DNA of 43,738 nucleotides from UBA2144 sp043819035 (GCA_043819035.1 JBDRFD010000029.1:1-43738); one strand, 5' to 3'; shown: positions 17,687 through 25,872, counted from the stretch's first letter. Program-made: numbers and translations. The notes: generated by a model from the letters alone, not told the origin.

Positions 17687-17962
17687 ATGAGTAACCCATT
17701 TGAAGCAGAAAGTTTAACAGAAAAGGCAGCAAGGCAACAGGCACTAAATCATTCCTGCGGAGAGCTTGGCCACCGCATTTCACCATCAGAAGGAATGCAA
17801 CAAGCAGATGGCTCGTGGTTATTTGGTCTTGCTATTGTCGGTTGTGAGCCTGATGAAATGGCGTTAAAACAAATTCCTGGTGCGTCATTGACTGTCCGCC
17901 CGGACGGCCGAATTGATGGGACCACACACGAAGAATTAGTGAAGCTTATTGGAGGCAAATAG
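17687..17962 (+). CDS. Small hypothetical protein (91 residues)
   Basis: Not recognised. The protein starts MSNPFEAESLTEKAARQQAL, a helical N-terminus, and continues into a compact mixed region (GSWLFGLAIVGCEPDEMALK, LTVRPDGRIDG) ending in a basic helix. No signal peptide, membrane segment or metal motif. It has its own plausible promoter placed for leaderless expression. Its last bases overlap a stretch that resembles, on the other strand, the nrdR 3' end. Confidence 0.55.
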   Translation: MSNPFEAESLTEKAARQQALNHSCGELGHRISPSEGMQQADGSWLFGLAIVGCEPDEMALKQIPGASLTVRPDGRIDGTTHEELVKLIGGK

Positions 17963-17989
17963 TCTCCCCAATTCATCTTTGAACTCTCT
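17954..17989 (-). pseudogene. Possible diverged detached copy of the nrdR 3' end
   Basis: On the minus strand these bases encode REFKDELGRLFA, to be compared with EFKEELGKLFV at the end of NrdR (18304 onwards). Eight of eleven residues match and two more are conservative. It lies about 315 bp downstream of nrdR in the same orientation. It is short and diverged, so chance cannot be ruled out. Confidence 0.4.
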
Positions 17990-18303
17990 AAAAAGTACTC
18001 GCCTATTCGTGCGAATAGTTCTTTATGAGAATATTGAAACGCATGTGTGAACATTTATACATTCCATACGAAAGGCCCTCTAACAAAATCAACAGGCCAG
18101 TCTATTTCGAGAGACTTCTCCATTCCTCGCCATCATATACTCAGCGCGCTCTGGAACGGGTGCTCCTGAGTGTTAATTGTTAACTGCTTGCCGGCCGTAG
18201 CCTTGCTTGCCGGCCATAGCCTTCTTGTCGACCGTAGCTTTAGCGGAGGTTGAAGCGACGGCTGGGCGGAGGCTGGTTAACTGTTAAATGTTAATTTATT
18301 CAC
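17963..18303. other. 340-bp gap between a small gene and nrdR
   Basis: No gene is seen. It contains an inverted repeat (TGTTAATTGTTAACTGC near 18172 against GGTTAACTGTTAAATGTTAA near 18273) enclosing GCCGGCCGTAGCC/GCCGGCCATAGCC tandem copies at about 18190-18222. The left edge holds the possible nrdR 3'-end copy. Confidence 0.55.
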
Positions 18304-18750
18304 TCAAACAAACAACTTCCCCAGCTCCTCCTTAAATTCTTCCACGTCCTTAAACTCCCGGTGCACAGACGCAAAACGGATGTACGCAACTTTGTCGATC
18401 TTCTTAAGCGCGCGCATCACATCCATACCGATAGTGGAACTGGCAACTTCTTTTTTGTTCGCTCCCCACTTCTCTTCGAGCTTCGAAAGAAGATTATCGA
18501 TCTTCTCTTTGGAAATCGGTCGCTTGGTGCACGCCACCCAAATCCCACGCTCAAGTTTAGACCTACTGTAAGGTTCCCGCGTTCCATCGCGCTTCACAAC
18601 GATCAATGAGCTCAACTCTTGCCGCTCGTAAGTTGTGAACCGGTGCGAGCACTTGGTGCACTCGCGGCGCCTCCTCACAGCCCTCCCATCCTCCGCGATG
18701 CGGGTATCAACGACCGAGGTATCCGAGGATCGGCAATGGGGGCAATGCAT
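18304..18750 (-). CDS. nrdR: Transcriptional repressor NrdR
   Basis: The protein has 148 residues, the usual family length. NrdR represses ribonucleotide reductase genes in response to ATP/dATP. The N-terminal zinc ribbon has cysteines 3, 6, 31 and 34 (MHCPHC and ECTKCSHRF), followed by RRRECTKC and TYER typical of the family. The ATP-cone domain spans about residues 48-138 (IVVKRDGTREPYSRSKLERG, then VAYIRFASVHREFKD). A TACTGT -10-like box lies 6 nt upstream of the ATG (18757-18762), so the mRNA is probably leaderless. The gene is divergent from aspS. No ribonucleotide reductase gene is in the window. Its 3' end may be duplicated downstream. Confidence 0.96.
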   Translation of the reverse strand: MHCPHCRSSDTSVVDTRIAEDGRAVRRRRECTKCSHRFTTYERQELSSLIVVKRDGTREPYSRSKLERGIWVACTKRPISKEKIDNLLSKLEEKWGANKKEVASSTIGMDVMRALKKIDKVAYIRFASVHREFKDVEEFKEELGKLFV

Positions 18751-18789
18751 ACGGCTACAGTAACACGTAGGTTGATATTTCTACACAAT

Positions 18790-18910
18790 CGACTAAGAGA
18801 AAAGGGCAAAAAGAGAGAAAAGGGCAAAAAGGGACGGTAACGTTTCACAAAGCACCAAGTTTGTGCAATTCCTTTTTTTCCCTTTTTACCTTTTTTGCCC
18901 TTTTTTCCCA
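18790..18910. repeat. Purine/pyrimidine micro-repeat palindrome between nrdR and aspS
   Basis: Two copies of GAGAAAAGGGCAAAAAG (about 18798-18830) face CCTTTTTACCTTTTTTGCCC (about 18881-18900), so the divergent intergenic region can fold into a long imperfect hairpin. The aspS -10 box lies directly after it. Confidence 0.6.
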
Positions 18911-18912
18911 TA

Positions 18913-18918
18913 TACAAT
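18913..18918 (+). promoter_or_regulatory. -10 box of aspS
   Basis: TACAAT ends 7 nt before the ATG at 18926, which supports this start over the upstream in-frame ATG at 18863 and predicts a leaderless mRNA. Confidence 0.4.
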
Positions 18919-18925
18919 AGCCACC

Positions 18926-20686
18926 ATGCTCAGATCTCACACCTGCGGCGAACTCACCCAAAAGAACCTCAAAGAGGAAGTGACTCTCTGTGGCTGGGTC
19001 CACAGGCGTCGTGACCACGGAGGGCTGATTTTCATCGACCTGCGGGATCGCTACGGGTTTACCCAGATTGTAATCGACCCTGATAACAAAGGAATCTTCT
19101 CGGCCGCCGAGAAAGTCCGTTCTGAGTGGGTGCTGAAGATTACGGGCAGCGTTCGCAAAAGGCTGGAAGGCGCTGAGCGTGAAGATAATCCTACAGGGGA
19201 AATTGAAGTACTGGTTAAAGAGATTGAAGTATTAAACGAATCAAAGACTCCTCCATTCGAAATTGATCAGGAGAAAGAAATTAACGAAGAGTTGCGGCTG
19301 CAATACAGATACTTGGATATGCGTCGCGAGCGCATGCAAAAGAATTTGAGCCTTAGATCAAAAGTATTTCAGGTGATTAGAAAATACTTTATAGATCAAG
19401 GATGTTTGGAAGTTGATACACCCTGTCTTATTAAAGGAACTCCGGAGGGAGCGCGTGAGTATCTGGTTCCTTCCCGTATGTACCCCGGCACTTTCTTTGT
19501 ACTGCCCCAAAGCCCGCAACAACTTAAACAGCTCTGCATGGTTGGCGGTATGGATCGCTACTTCCAGTTGGCACGATGTTTTCGGGATGAAGATCTGCGC
19601 GGAGACAGGCAGCCGGAATTCATGCAACTGGACTTCGAAATGAGTTTTTGCGAACAGCAAGACGTTATGGGTATCATCCAGGGCTCTTTGGAATCAATTC
19701 TGAAAGAATGTGGCAAAAAGCCTCTCAAGGGCAAAAAAGTAGAAAGGTACACATGGCAGGAAGTTATGGACAAGTACGGATCGGATAAGCCTGATCTTCG
19801 TTACGACCTACCTATAACAGATGTTTCTGATATAAGTGATGGATGCGGATTCCAGGTATTCGAAGACTCGCTAAAAAACAACGGTACGGTCCGCGCACTT
19901 TGTGTTCCCGGAGGAGCAGAATTATCCCGAAGTGAAATTGATAAATGGACAGATCTTGTAAAAGAACAAAAGGCCAGGGGCCTTGCGTACATTCTCTTCA
20001 AAGAAGACGGCCCTCAGTCGCCGCTTATTAAATTCTTCGCAGATGGATACCTGGAAAAACTGCAAAAGGCCACAGGTGCAAAGGCTGGAGATGCTCTCTT
20101 CTTTGGCGCAGACAAATTCAAAGTCGTATGCGCGGCTCTCGGAAAAATAAGACAGGAGGTAGCTGTTCGTTTTTCTTTGATTGATGAGTCTGTCCACTCC
20201 ATGCTCTGGGTAACGGACTTCCCTCTCTGTGAAGAAGGTGAAGATGGTGGAATTACATTCTCACATCATCCTTTCACGCATCCTTGTTTGGATGAGTGGG
20301 AAAAACGGGATACTGATCCGCTTGGCATTCACGCGATTTGTTATGACCTGATTTTGGATGGCTATGAACTTGGCTCCGGATCCATCAGGATTCATGACCG
20401 CAAACTGCAATCCGAAGTTTTCGATCTGCTTGGCATATCAAAAGAAGATCAGCTAAAGCGCTTCGGACATATGCTAAAGGCCTTCGAATACGGCGCCCCT
20501 CCGCACGGAGGATTCGCGTACGGAATAGACCGTGTTGTGATGATTTTGGCAGGAGAACCAAACATCCGCGAGGTAACTCCGTTCCCCAAGGACCAGAAGG
20601 CTAAGGACTTGATGCTGAGCGCACCATCTGTCGTTCCTAAAAAACAACTCGATGAGCTGGGGATAAAAGTGGTGGAGGGGGAGTAG
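18926..20686 (+). CDS. aspS: Aspartyl-tRNA synthetase
   Basis: The protein has 586 residues, the length of bacterial-type AspRS. It charges tRNA-Asp (possibly also tRNA-Asn, if Asn is made by transamidation). The N-terminal anticodon-binding OB-fold starts LRSHTCGEL and includes VTLCGWVHRRRDHGG. The class II catalytic core has motif 2 (RCFRDEDLRGDRQPEFMQLD) and motif 3 (GFAYGIDRVVMIL). The bacterial GAD insertion lies between them (about 290-400). A longer start at 18863 would add a hydrophobic stretch encoded by a micro-repeat and is unlikely. The stop is TAG. A long palindrome follows (20704-20820). Confidence 0.97.
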   Translation: MLRSHTCGELTQKNLKEEVTLCGWVHRRRDHGGLIFIDLRDRYGFTQIVIDPDNKGIFSAAEKVRSEWVLKITGSVRKRLEGAEREDNPTGEIEVLVKEIEVLNESKTPPFEIDQEKEINEELRLQYRYLDMRRERMQKNLSLRSKVFQVIRKYFIDQGCLEVDTPCLIKGTPEGAREYLVPSRMYPGTFFVLPQSPQQLKQLCMVGGMDRYFQLARCFRDEDLRGDRQPEFMQLDFEMSFCEQQDVMGIIQGSLESILKECGKKPLKGKKVERYTWQEVMDKYGSDKPDLRYDLPITDVSDISDGCGFQVFEDSLKNNGTVRALCVPGGAELSRSEIDKWTDLVKEQKARGLAYILFKEDGPQSPLIKFFADGYLEKLQKATGAKAGDALFFGADKFKVVCAALGKIRQEVAVRFSLIDESVHSMLWVTDFPLCEEGEDGGITFSHHPFTHPCLDEWEKRDTDPLGIHAICYDLILDGYELGSGSIRIHDRKLQSEVFDLLGISKEDQLKRFGHMLKAFEYGAPPHGGFAYGIDRVVMILAGEPNIREVTPFPKDQKAKDLMLSAPSVVPKKQLDELGIKVVEGE

Positions 20687-20703
20687 GCGTCCGAGCCACC
20701 ATT

Positions 20704-20820
20704 TGTCAGAATCACGGATTACACTGATTCAACGGATTTCACAGATATTCGTTAAAGTGTGGCATGCAATTTTTATAATCCGTGTAATCCGCTTAATCCA
20801 TTAAATCCGTGATTCTGACA
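20704..20820. repeat. Long palindrome of AATCCGTG-type units after aspS
   Basis: TGTCAGAATCACGGATT at the left end is complementary to AATCCGTGATTCTGACA at the right. The right arm is four 9-nt units (AATCCGTGT, AATCCGCTT, AATCCATTA, AATCCGTGA). It belongs to the family of the outer arms at 12086-12248 and may help end aspS transcription. Confidence 0.7.
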
Positions 20821-20885
20821 TTTTTCCCGCTAACTGCTAATCCCCCATATTTGGGACACTAGTGGCTATTCTGGCCTATTTGTGC

Positions 20886-20891
20886 TAGAAT
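20886..20891 (+). promoter_or_regulatory. Extended -10 box of the coiled-coil gene
   Basis: TGCTAGAAT has the TGn extension and the TAGAAT hexamer. Two ATGs follow at 20895 and 20898; the second lies 6 nt after the box and fits leaderless initiation. Confidence 0.45.
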
Positions 20892-20897
20892 AGGATG

Positions 20898-21926
20898 ATG
20901 CCCAAAAAGAAACCCAAAAAGAAACCGGGCCGAAAAAATCTGAGCCCAAAAGCCGCCCGTAAAGCTTTTTTACAGAAGCAATTTATGCAGGCCCAGCAAC
21001 TTGTCTTCAAAGAAAAAGCTCGCCAGGAAGCTACTAAAGGGGAACACAAAGAGGAAAGGGCAGCTGGGGAAGAGCTCGCACAGGAGCAGCTCAGTGAGAG
21101 ACAGCTTGAGGAAGAAAAGCAAAAGAAGGGGCGTGAGGAATGGAAGAAGAAAGAAGAAAAGGAAAAGGAGCTCCTCGCAGAAATGAAACGCAAACAAGAA
21201 GAAGAGAAGAAAAACCGCCGGAAATTCAAAGAACATCTGCAGGAGGAAGAGAAAAAGAATAAGCAACTGATGGAAGATCTCGCCGCTTCGAATGCCATCC
21301 GAGATAAAATGGAACGCAGAAAGATGGAAGGAGCTAAACTGGAAAGAGATACCAGGGCAGAGGCGAAAAGTACCGAAAACCGCAAACAGAATGAAGCTGA
21401 GATGAACGCAAAGAGTAAGAAGAAACAACTGGAATTGGCTAACAGAAAGGTGCAGGGGAAAATAGATGAAGAAGAACGGAGCAAAACGTATGTACTGGAG
21501 GATGAAGCACGAAGGCAAAAGGCAAAGCTTGACAACCAAGAACGCAAAAAGAAATCTGATCTTAAGTTCGCCTATGAACGCAAGCGAGCTGAAACACAAC
21601 GATTCACGAATCCGTATCAACAAAAAAGCGAAGTTATGAAGATTGACCGTGGGGAGCAAAGTGAACTGAAAAAGATAGAGGCAGAAACGCGCAGGCAGCA
21701 ATCGGAAATTGATGCGAAAACCAAGAAGGCGATCTTCGATGTTCAAAAGGAAGCAAGCCACAAGCGCGGTCAGGCCGCCTCGGATGAGCGCGGGCAAATA
21801 ACGCAGATCGACCTGGAGAAGCGTGAGGCCAAACGCCTGGCAGAACTGGAGGCCTCGCAGAAAAAGGCCGGCATCCGCCGCAGGCAGATCAAGATTTTGC
21901 ACGGAGAAGAGGAAACGGATTCCTAA
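20898..21926 (+). CDS. Highly charged coiled-coil protein, unknown function
   Basis: The protein has 342 residues from the second ATG (343 from the first). A lysine/proline-rich N-terminus (KKKPKKKPGRK) that could contact nucleic acid or ribosomes is followed by an almost continuous Lys/Glu/Arg/Gln helix of about 300 residues, probably a long coiled coil. No signal peptide, membrane segment or catalytic motif. Comparable rods in other bacteria are structural, but no family is recognised, and low complexity makes similarity searches unreliable. The C-terminus reads KKAGIRRRQIKILHGEEETDS. A near-copy of this end, reading KKAGIRRRQIRILHGEEEE plus stop, occurs at 22660-22720 beyond the HEPN/MNT pair. 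Confidence 0.75.
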   Translation: MPKKKPKKKPGRKNLSPKAARKAFLQKQFMQAQQLVFKEKARQEATKGEHKEERAAGEELAQEQLSERQLEEEKQKKGREEWKKKEEKEKELLAEMKRKQEEEKKNRRKFKEHLQEEEKKNKQLMEDLAASNAIRDKMERRKMEGAKLERDTRAEAKSTENRKQNEAEMNAKSKKKQLELANRKVQGKIDEEERSKTYVLEDEARRQKAKLDNQERKKKSDLKFAYERKRAETQRFTNPYQQKSEVMKIDRGEQSELKKIEAETRRQQSEIDAKTKKAIFDVQKEASHKRGQAASDERGQITQIDLEKREAKRLAELEASQKKAGIRRRQIKILHGEEETDS

Positions 21927-21962
21927 TGCACCGAACCAGGATTGAGGAGCTCCACTTCGTCT

Positions 21963-22319
21963 TCAAGAGTCACCATCCATATCGTTAAGCATTATGGTGA
22001 TTACTTTTTTGAGAACAGGCAGGTCTTTTTTAACAGTATCCCATACTCTCTGAACATTTGTCGCAGAGTATTCGTGAATGAGAATGTTGCGCATACTAAT
22101 AGCTTCCTTCCAGGATATCTGCTTGTACTTCTTTCTTAAAAGAACCGGCAGTTTACTGGCGGCTTCTCCGATAATCGATATCTGACGAATGACAGCATCC
22201 TGAGTTTTATCATCTCTACAAAACAATCTCTTCCCTTCGGTTGTGTATTCCTCAATATGAACAATGGCATTCAGGATATCATCCAAATATACCCGAACAT
22301 CTTTCTGTTGCTTGGTCAT
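21963..22319 (-). CDS. hepT: HepT-like HEPN ribonuclease toxin
   Basis: The protein has 118 residues, typical of the HepT (DUF86) family. The HEPN RNase motif RX4HXY is present as RNILIHEY, with R77, H82 and Y84. In studied HepT/MntA pairs the HEPN protein is an RNA-cleaving toxin that the MNT partner inactivates by adding AMP to the tyrosine of this motif. The start overlaps the 3' end of the upstream mntA gene by 4 bp, so the two are translationally coupled. The pair lies between a coiled-coil gene and a detached copy of that gene's 3' end, which marks it as inserted DNA. Confidence 0.92.
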   Translation of the reverse strand: MTKQQKDVRVYLDDILNAIVHIEEYTTEGKRLFCRDDKTQDAVIRQISIIGEAASKLPVLLRKKYKQISWKEAISMRNILIHEYSATNVQRVWDTVKKDLPVLKKVITIMLNDMDGDS

Positions 22320-22627
22320 AATGCTCGAGCATCGGAAAGAATGCGCCTGCGTAGCGCAGGCTTGATGCTATCATCCGGAATAACATCTATTTTCCTTTGC
22401 AGAGTTTCTTCCAAATCAATTTTTAGTCCTGCAAGATCAAATAGCGTACTCCCCTTTGGCATCTTCACCAGAAGATCCAGATCGCTGCCCTTGGTCTGTT
22501 CCCCGCGGGAAAAAGAGCCGAAGACACGTACATTGCGCACTCCATGTTTGCGCGCAATACGCAACACCGGTGCACGCAGTCGTGCCATATTAAATCTCGC
22601 CTTGTGCAATTTCTTCTGATTGCTCAT
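22316..22627 (-). CDS. mntA: MntA-like nucleotidyltransferase antitoxin
   Basis: The protein has 103 residues. The minimal nucleotidyltransferase motif GSX10DXD is intact: G37, S38, D49 and D51 in GSFSRGEQTKGSDLDLLV. It is the antitoxin partner of the HEPN protein, acting by AMPylating it in characterised systems. It is the first gene of the pair. A consensus TATAAT (22634-22639) ends 6 nt upstream of the ATG and no Shine-Dalgarno site is present, suggesting a leaderless transcript. An internal ATG at codon 14 is a less likely start. Confidence 0.92.
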   Translation of the reverse strand: MSNQKKLHKARFNMARLRAPVLRIARKHGVRNVRVFGSFSRGEQTKGSDLDLLVKMPKGSTLFDLAGLKIDLEETLQRKIDVIPDDSIKPALRRRILSDARAL

Positions 22628-22633
22628 AGCCTT

Positions 22634-22639
22634 ATTATA
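22634..22639 (-). promoter_or_regulatory. -10 box of the mntA-hepT pair
   Basis: Consensus TATAAT on the minus strand, 6 nt before the mntA ATG. No convincing -35 at 17 bp. Confidence 0.5.
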
Positions 22640-22659
22640 TCAAAGAACTATAAGACATA

Positions 22660-22720
22660 GAAAAAGGCCGGTATCCGCCGCAGGCAGATCAGAATCTTGC
22701 ATGGAGAAGAGGAAGAGTAA
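22660..22720 (+). pseudogene. Detached copy of the coiled-coil gene 3' end
   Basis: About 54 bases match 21860-21913 with five differences. The frame reads KKAGIRRRQIRILHGEEEE followed by TAA. The differences are synonymous or conservative (Lys to Arg), so both copies have been under coding selection. No coding sequence precedes it. Confidence 0.85.
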
Positions 22721-22894
22721 TACGGCTTCGCGGAAAATATGCCATAAGCGTTTTCCGCTAATTATTGAACATATGTACGATTCCGCTATGCCGCTATTAC
22801 TGCATATTTCTAGAAGTAATTAGCGTTAATTTCTTAACGATCTATCAGCAGAATGCTAGGCACAATCCCTAAAGAGAATTAGACTAAACACTGT

Positions 22895-22981
22895 GCCCAG
22901 GTGGCGGAATTGGTAGACGCGCTAGCCTTAGGAGCTAGTGGGATTAATCCCGTGGAGGTTCGATTCCTCTCCTGGGCACCA
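22895..22981 (+). tRNA. tRNA-Leu (anticodon UAG), CCA encoded
   Basis: The acceptor stem GCCCAGG pairs with CCTGGGC. The D arm region reads TGGCGGAATTGGTAGACGCG. The anticodon stem CTAGC/GCTAG encloses the loop CTTAGGA with anticodon TAG. A long class II variable arm (TGGGATTAATCCCGT) confirms a leucine tRNA. The T arm is GGAGG-TTCGATT-CCTCT, and the discriminator A and CCA (22979-22981) are encoded. It reads CUN codons. The last bases recur downstream at 23093-23108. Confidence 0.97.
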
Positions 22982-23092
22982 GAATTGAATCACATCAAAT
23001 AGCCTATTAGAATTTGTCATCTCCGAAAGGAGCCGTCCGTAGCTCCAATTTGTCCTACATAACTTTGGCAACGGAGGAAGGAGCGAGGGAGG

Positions 23093-23108
23093 CTCCTGGG
23101 CACCAGAA
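23093..23108 (+). repeat. Copy of the tRNA-Leu 3' end
   Basis: CTCCTGGGCACCAGAA is identical to 22969-22984, which covers the end of the T arm, the acceptor strand, CCA and the first bases after it. The 108 bp in between carry no gene. The arrangement looks like the two attachment sites left by an integrating element. Confidence 0.65.
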
Positions 23109-23116
23109 GATATTTA

Positions 23117-25444
23117 TTAAGCAATGTTTAAGTCGTCTGGACTAATAGTATCCGTCATGCCAACACTAGGATCGAGGGGCTCTGCAGCAAAATTATCATC
23201 TGGATTAACTTTAAACCCATCCATGAATTCTTGTTCCGCAACCTTCGCAAAGTAACCATTGGAATCTTTCTCGGGATTAGAATGTATGTGTTTCTTCCCT
23301 ACGTCTACAGAGATGGCTGACTCGTCTATATATTCTGCATTCATCCCTCGAGCTTGAGCATGACCGATTAGTGTAACAAGCTCTTGTGGGTCTGCGCTTA
23401 ATCTAAGTTTCATTTCAATTCTCCCATTAACTGCTTTTACATCAACATTGTATTTCATTGCGTCTGTATTTTTTTGAACAGTTTCAGCACATTCATTAAT
23501 ATCAAATTCTTCTGCTGTTTCTGGTACTTTGTCTGTTTTTTCGGCTGGTGCTGCAGCCACTTCTGTCGATTCTTTCGTTGATTTTGGTTCTGGTGTAGGA
23601 ATTTCGACTGTTGGGCTTTTGTCTGATTCTGTTGCTGTTTCTTCGGGTGCTTCTGCCGTAGCCTCATTTGGTTTTTTGACCGGCTCTTTTTCCGGAGCCT
23701 CTGCAGCTGGTTCATCAATTATCTTCGCACCTTTTTCGTCCATTAATGTATGACTCCATGAGGTACCTTCGTATCCTGATCCTTTATTAGGCCCATATCC
23801 TTCCTGTGTCTTCCAGAAACCGTCTTCGCCTTTCTGCCAACGATACCCATCTGAATCTTCGCGCACTTGTCCTTCTGGTGCATCTTTTGCCGGATCAAGT
23901 GCAGTTGGCTCTTCTTCCGGAGCCTTTTCTATTTTGCCTTTCTTTCCCTTTTTCTTCTCTTCCTTTTTTGTTCTATTAGCCTCTAGTTTTTCCACAACAG
24001 ACTTAAGAGTCTGCATGAATACTTCTGGAGGATTGCTCACAACATTTTTTCCATTCACTTTTACTGCTTCATCTACGCCAAGTTCGGCTGCCAAATCGTT
24101 TAGAGCTTGTACTGCCTCACCAGAATTGAACTTGATCTTCACCCTCATCTTTCCCTCTTGGAATTCAACCTTACTTATTCCGTTTATCGCCTGACCCAGC
24201 CTTGGGTCAAGTTCATTTGCTCTACTCTTTAGCGTGTTAATAACTTGATTTAGCCCATCTGCTGTAGTTTTTAAAGCTTCTACTTCGCTCTTAAATTCTT
24301 CTACATCTTTTTTAATCTTTGCACTTCTATTCTCAAGCTTATCAATTTGTTTTTGATTGGTATTAATCTTGTCATCAATCTTATTAAGCTTTTTCTCCAG
24401 TCTTGCCTTAGTCCTCTCAAGTTTCTTTACCCTTTTTGGATCGTTGGCTGCCTCTGCAATCTCCTCTCCTATTACACTAATCTCCTCTGTAAGTTCTGTC
24501 TTCTTTGTACCTAGCTTTTCGTTCTTACGAGTAAGCTTCTTAACTTCTTTATCATTCTTCGCAATCTTTTTCTCCTTCATCTCTACAAATTCGTCTGGTG
24601 TCTTTGCTCCCAATTCTTCATATTCACTCTTTGGTTTCTTATTGCCCTTTTCGGCCCCCTCTTTGTCTTCACTCTCTTTACCATCCTTTGGATCCTCATC
24701 TGGCTTTTCGTCATTTTTATCAGCCGTGTATTGTGCTGCTTCTGGACTGTTGCCACTCATTTTATTAGCTAGCTCCATTATCTTTTCTATAAGGACGCCT
24801 AGAACTGCTATGGCACCTTCGATCCCTTTCGAAAAAGCCTCTGCTGGTGTGTTCTTAGGATCATTGGCTTCACTCATCTTTTCTATAGCAGTTTGCAATT
24901 CGCTCTTTATCTTTGGCACTTCCGCGCTCGCCTCCGGCGATGCATCATCCAATTCCCCTTTCGCCTTGTCTGCTGTTTCAAGCCCAGCATCTAATTTCTT
25001 TCGTGCTTGAGCAACGGTATCCACATTACTGTCCTTTAAATTATTTGCTTTTTCTGGTTCATTACCAATATCCATTTTTGGAGCTTCAACAGGGGGAATT
25101 GGTTTCAAATCTACACTTGGAATATCGGCGGGCACTGCGTCTGGCTCATCGACCCCTGTTAGTACTGGACTTGCATCTGGAAGGCCATCTTCCGCAGATG
25201 CATCTGGTACCGATTCTGCTCTGGCCATCGATGCAGCAAGCTCCGTTCCTATTTTTGTTTTTGCTTTTTTCTCTACGGCCTGTTCCATTTTGTCTTCATT
25301 TATTAAATCGCTAAGTTCCTCTGGATTGATATTTTCAGGTAACACATTCTCCGGCTTTTCTTTTGGCGTTAAAGATAACCTAATAAGACGATGCTCACGA
25401 GCATCCGCGCCAGAACCTGTTTGTATATGTTTATGCGTAAACAT
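23117..25444 (-). CDS. Large coiled-coil protein with acidic low-complexity regions, unknown function
   Basis: The protein has 775 residues with no signal peptide or membrane segment. Order of regions: a basic N-terminus; an acidic Pro/Ala/Asp-rich part to about 190; a short helical region with a hydrophobic stretch (GAIAVLGVLIEKIMELANKM, about 209-230); an acidic linker; a long coiled coil (about 280-410, KKLTRKNEKLGTKKTELTEE and on); a small folded segment (VEFQEGKMRVKIKFNSGEAV); a Lys-rich linker; a Trp/Gly-rich segment (YRWQKGEDGFWKTQEGYG) that may be a small beta domain; an acidic Pro/Ala/Glu/Thr part; and a C-terminal folded segment that resembles the earlier one in style (INGRIEMKLRLSADPQELVT). 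It starts 2 bp after the stop of the small upstream gene, so the pair is an operon. Function unknown. Confidence 0.78.
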   Translation of the reverse strand: MFTHKHIQTGSGADAREHRLIRLSLTPKEKPENVLPENINPEELSDLINEDKMEQAVEKKAKTKIGTELAASMARAESVPDASAEDGLPDASPVLTGVDEPDAVPADIPSVDLKPIPPVEAPKMDIGNEPEKANNLKDSNVDTVAQARKKLDAGLETADKAKGELDDASPEASAEVPKIKSELQTAIEKMSEANDPKNTPAEAFSKGIEGAIAVLGVLIEKIMELANKMSGNSPEAAQYTADKNDEKPDEDPKDGKESEDKEGAEKGNKKPKSEYEELGAKTPDEFVEMKEKKIAKNDKEVKKLTRKNEKLGTKKTELTEEISVIGEEIAEAANDPKRVKKLERTKARLEKKLNKIDDKINTNQKQIDKLENRSAKIKKDVEEFKSEVEALKTTADGLNQVINTLKSRANELDPRLGQAINGISKVEFQEGKMRVKIKFNSGEAVQALNDLAAELGVDEAVKVNGKNVVSNPPEVFMQTLKSVVEKLEANRTKKEEKKKGKKGKIEKAPEEEPTALDPAKDAPEGQVREDSDGYRWQKGEDGFWKTQEGYGPNKGSGYEGTSWSHTLMDEKGAKIIDEPAAEAPEKEPVKKPNEATAEAPEETATESDKSPTVEIPTPEPKSTKESTEVAAAPAEKTDKVPETAEEFDINECAETVQKNTDAMKYNVDVKAVNGRIEMKLRLSADPQELVTLIGHAQARGMNAEYIDESAISVDVGKKHIHSNPEKDSNGYFAKVAEQEFMDGFKVNPDDNFAAEPLDPSVGMTDTISPDDLNIA

Positions 25445-25446
25445 GA

Positions 25447-25776
25447 TTAAAGGGAGGAAATTGTATTTTCTAGATTTGCTAGCTGTTGCCGTTCCTTCGC
25501 CTTGTTATTTATCTCCGCAGACACAAACGCTTCCTTGCGGTATGCACCAATTTTTTGGTTTAGATCGATCATATATAACCCAAAAGATTTCATAAAAGCT
25601 TTATAAGCATTCTTATATCTTTCCGCACGTTCTTTGCGCTGCTCGGGCGTCTCCCCCTTATACTTCTCTTCTAAAAGTGGAACCTGAGACGAAACAAGCT
25701 CAGGTTCTATTCTCTCCATTAAGGAGTCGTAGAGCTCGTTCGTGCTTGGCACAATAGGAGGAGTGGGGTTTGTCAT
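25447..25776 (-). CDS. Small helical protein, operon partner of the large coiled-coil gene
   Basis: The protein has 109 residues, soluble and almost entirely helical (ERIEPELVSSQVPLLEEKYK, ERAERYKNAYKAFMKSFGLY). No family is recognised. Upstream is an extended -10 (TGGTAGAAT) and an AGAGGAAA sequence 12 nt before the ATG that could act as a Shine-Dalgarno site, unusual in this window. The stop is followed within 2 bp by the start of the 775-residue gene, suggesting the two products act together. Confidence 0.72.
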   Translation of the reverse strand: MTNPTPPIVPSTNELYDSLMERIEPELVSSQVPLLEEKYKGETPEQRKERAERYKNAYKAFMKSFGLYMIDLNQKIGAYRKEAFVSAEINNKAKERQQLANLENTISSL

Positions 25777-25872
25777 ATAGATGTTTATTTCCTCTATATT
25801 CTACCATATTTCACTCGATTCTTCAATCGGCGATTGTACGCTTCTATAAGCCCCTGGCTGGCGAAGGATAAA

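Noticed and set aside
18863..18925. Upstream start of aspS
   Set aside because: It would add a Phe/Pro/Leu stretch encoded by a pyrimidine micro-repeat and overlap the -10 box; the OB-fold begins right at 18926.
20970..21902. 310-codon minus-strand frame opposite the coiled-coil gene
   Set aside because: It is the mirror of a Lys/Glu-rich coding sequence and gives a Leu/Phe-rich translation as expected from reversed AAG/GAA codons; no start signals.
24357..25010. 217-codon plus-strand frame opposite the large coiled-coil gene
   Set aside because: Ser/Phe/Leu-rich mirror of a Lys/Glu/Asp-rich gene, without start signals or recognisable domain.
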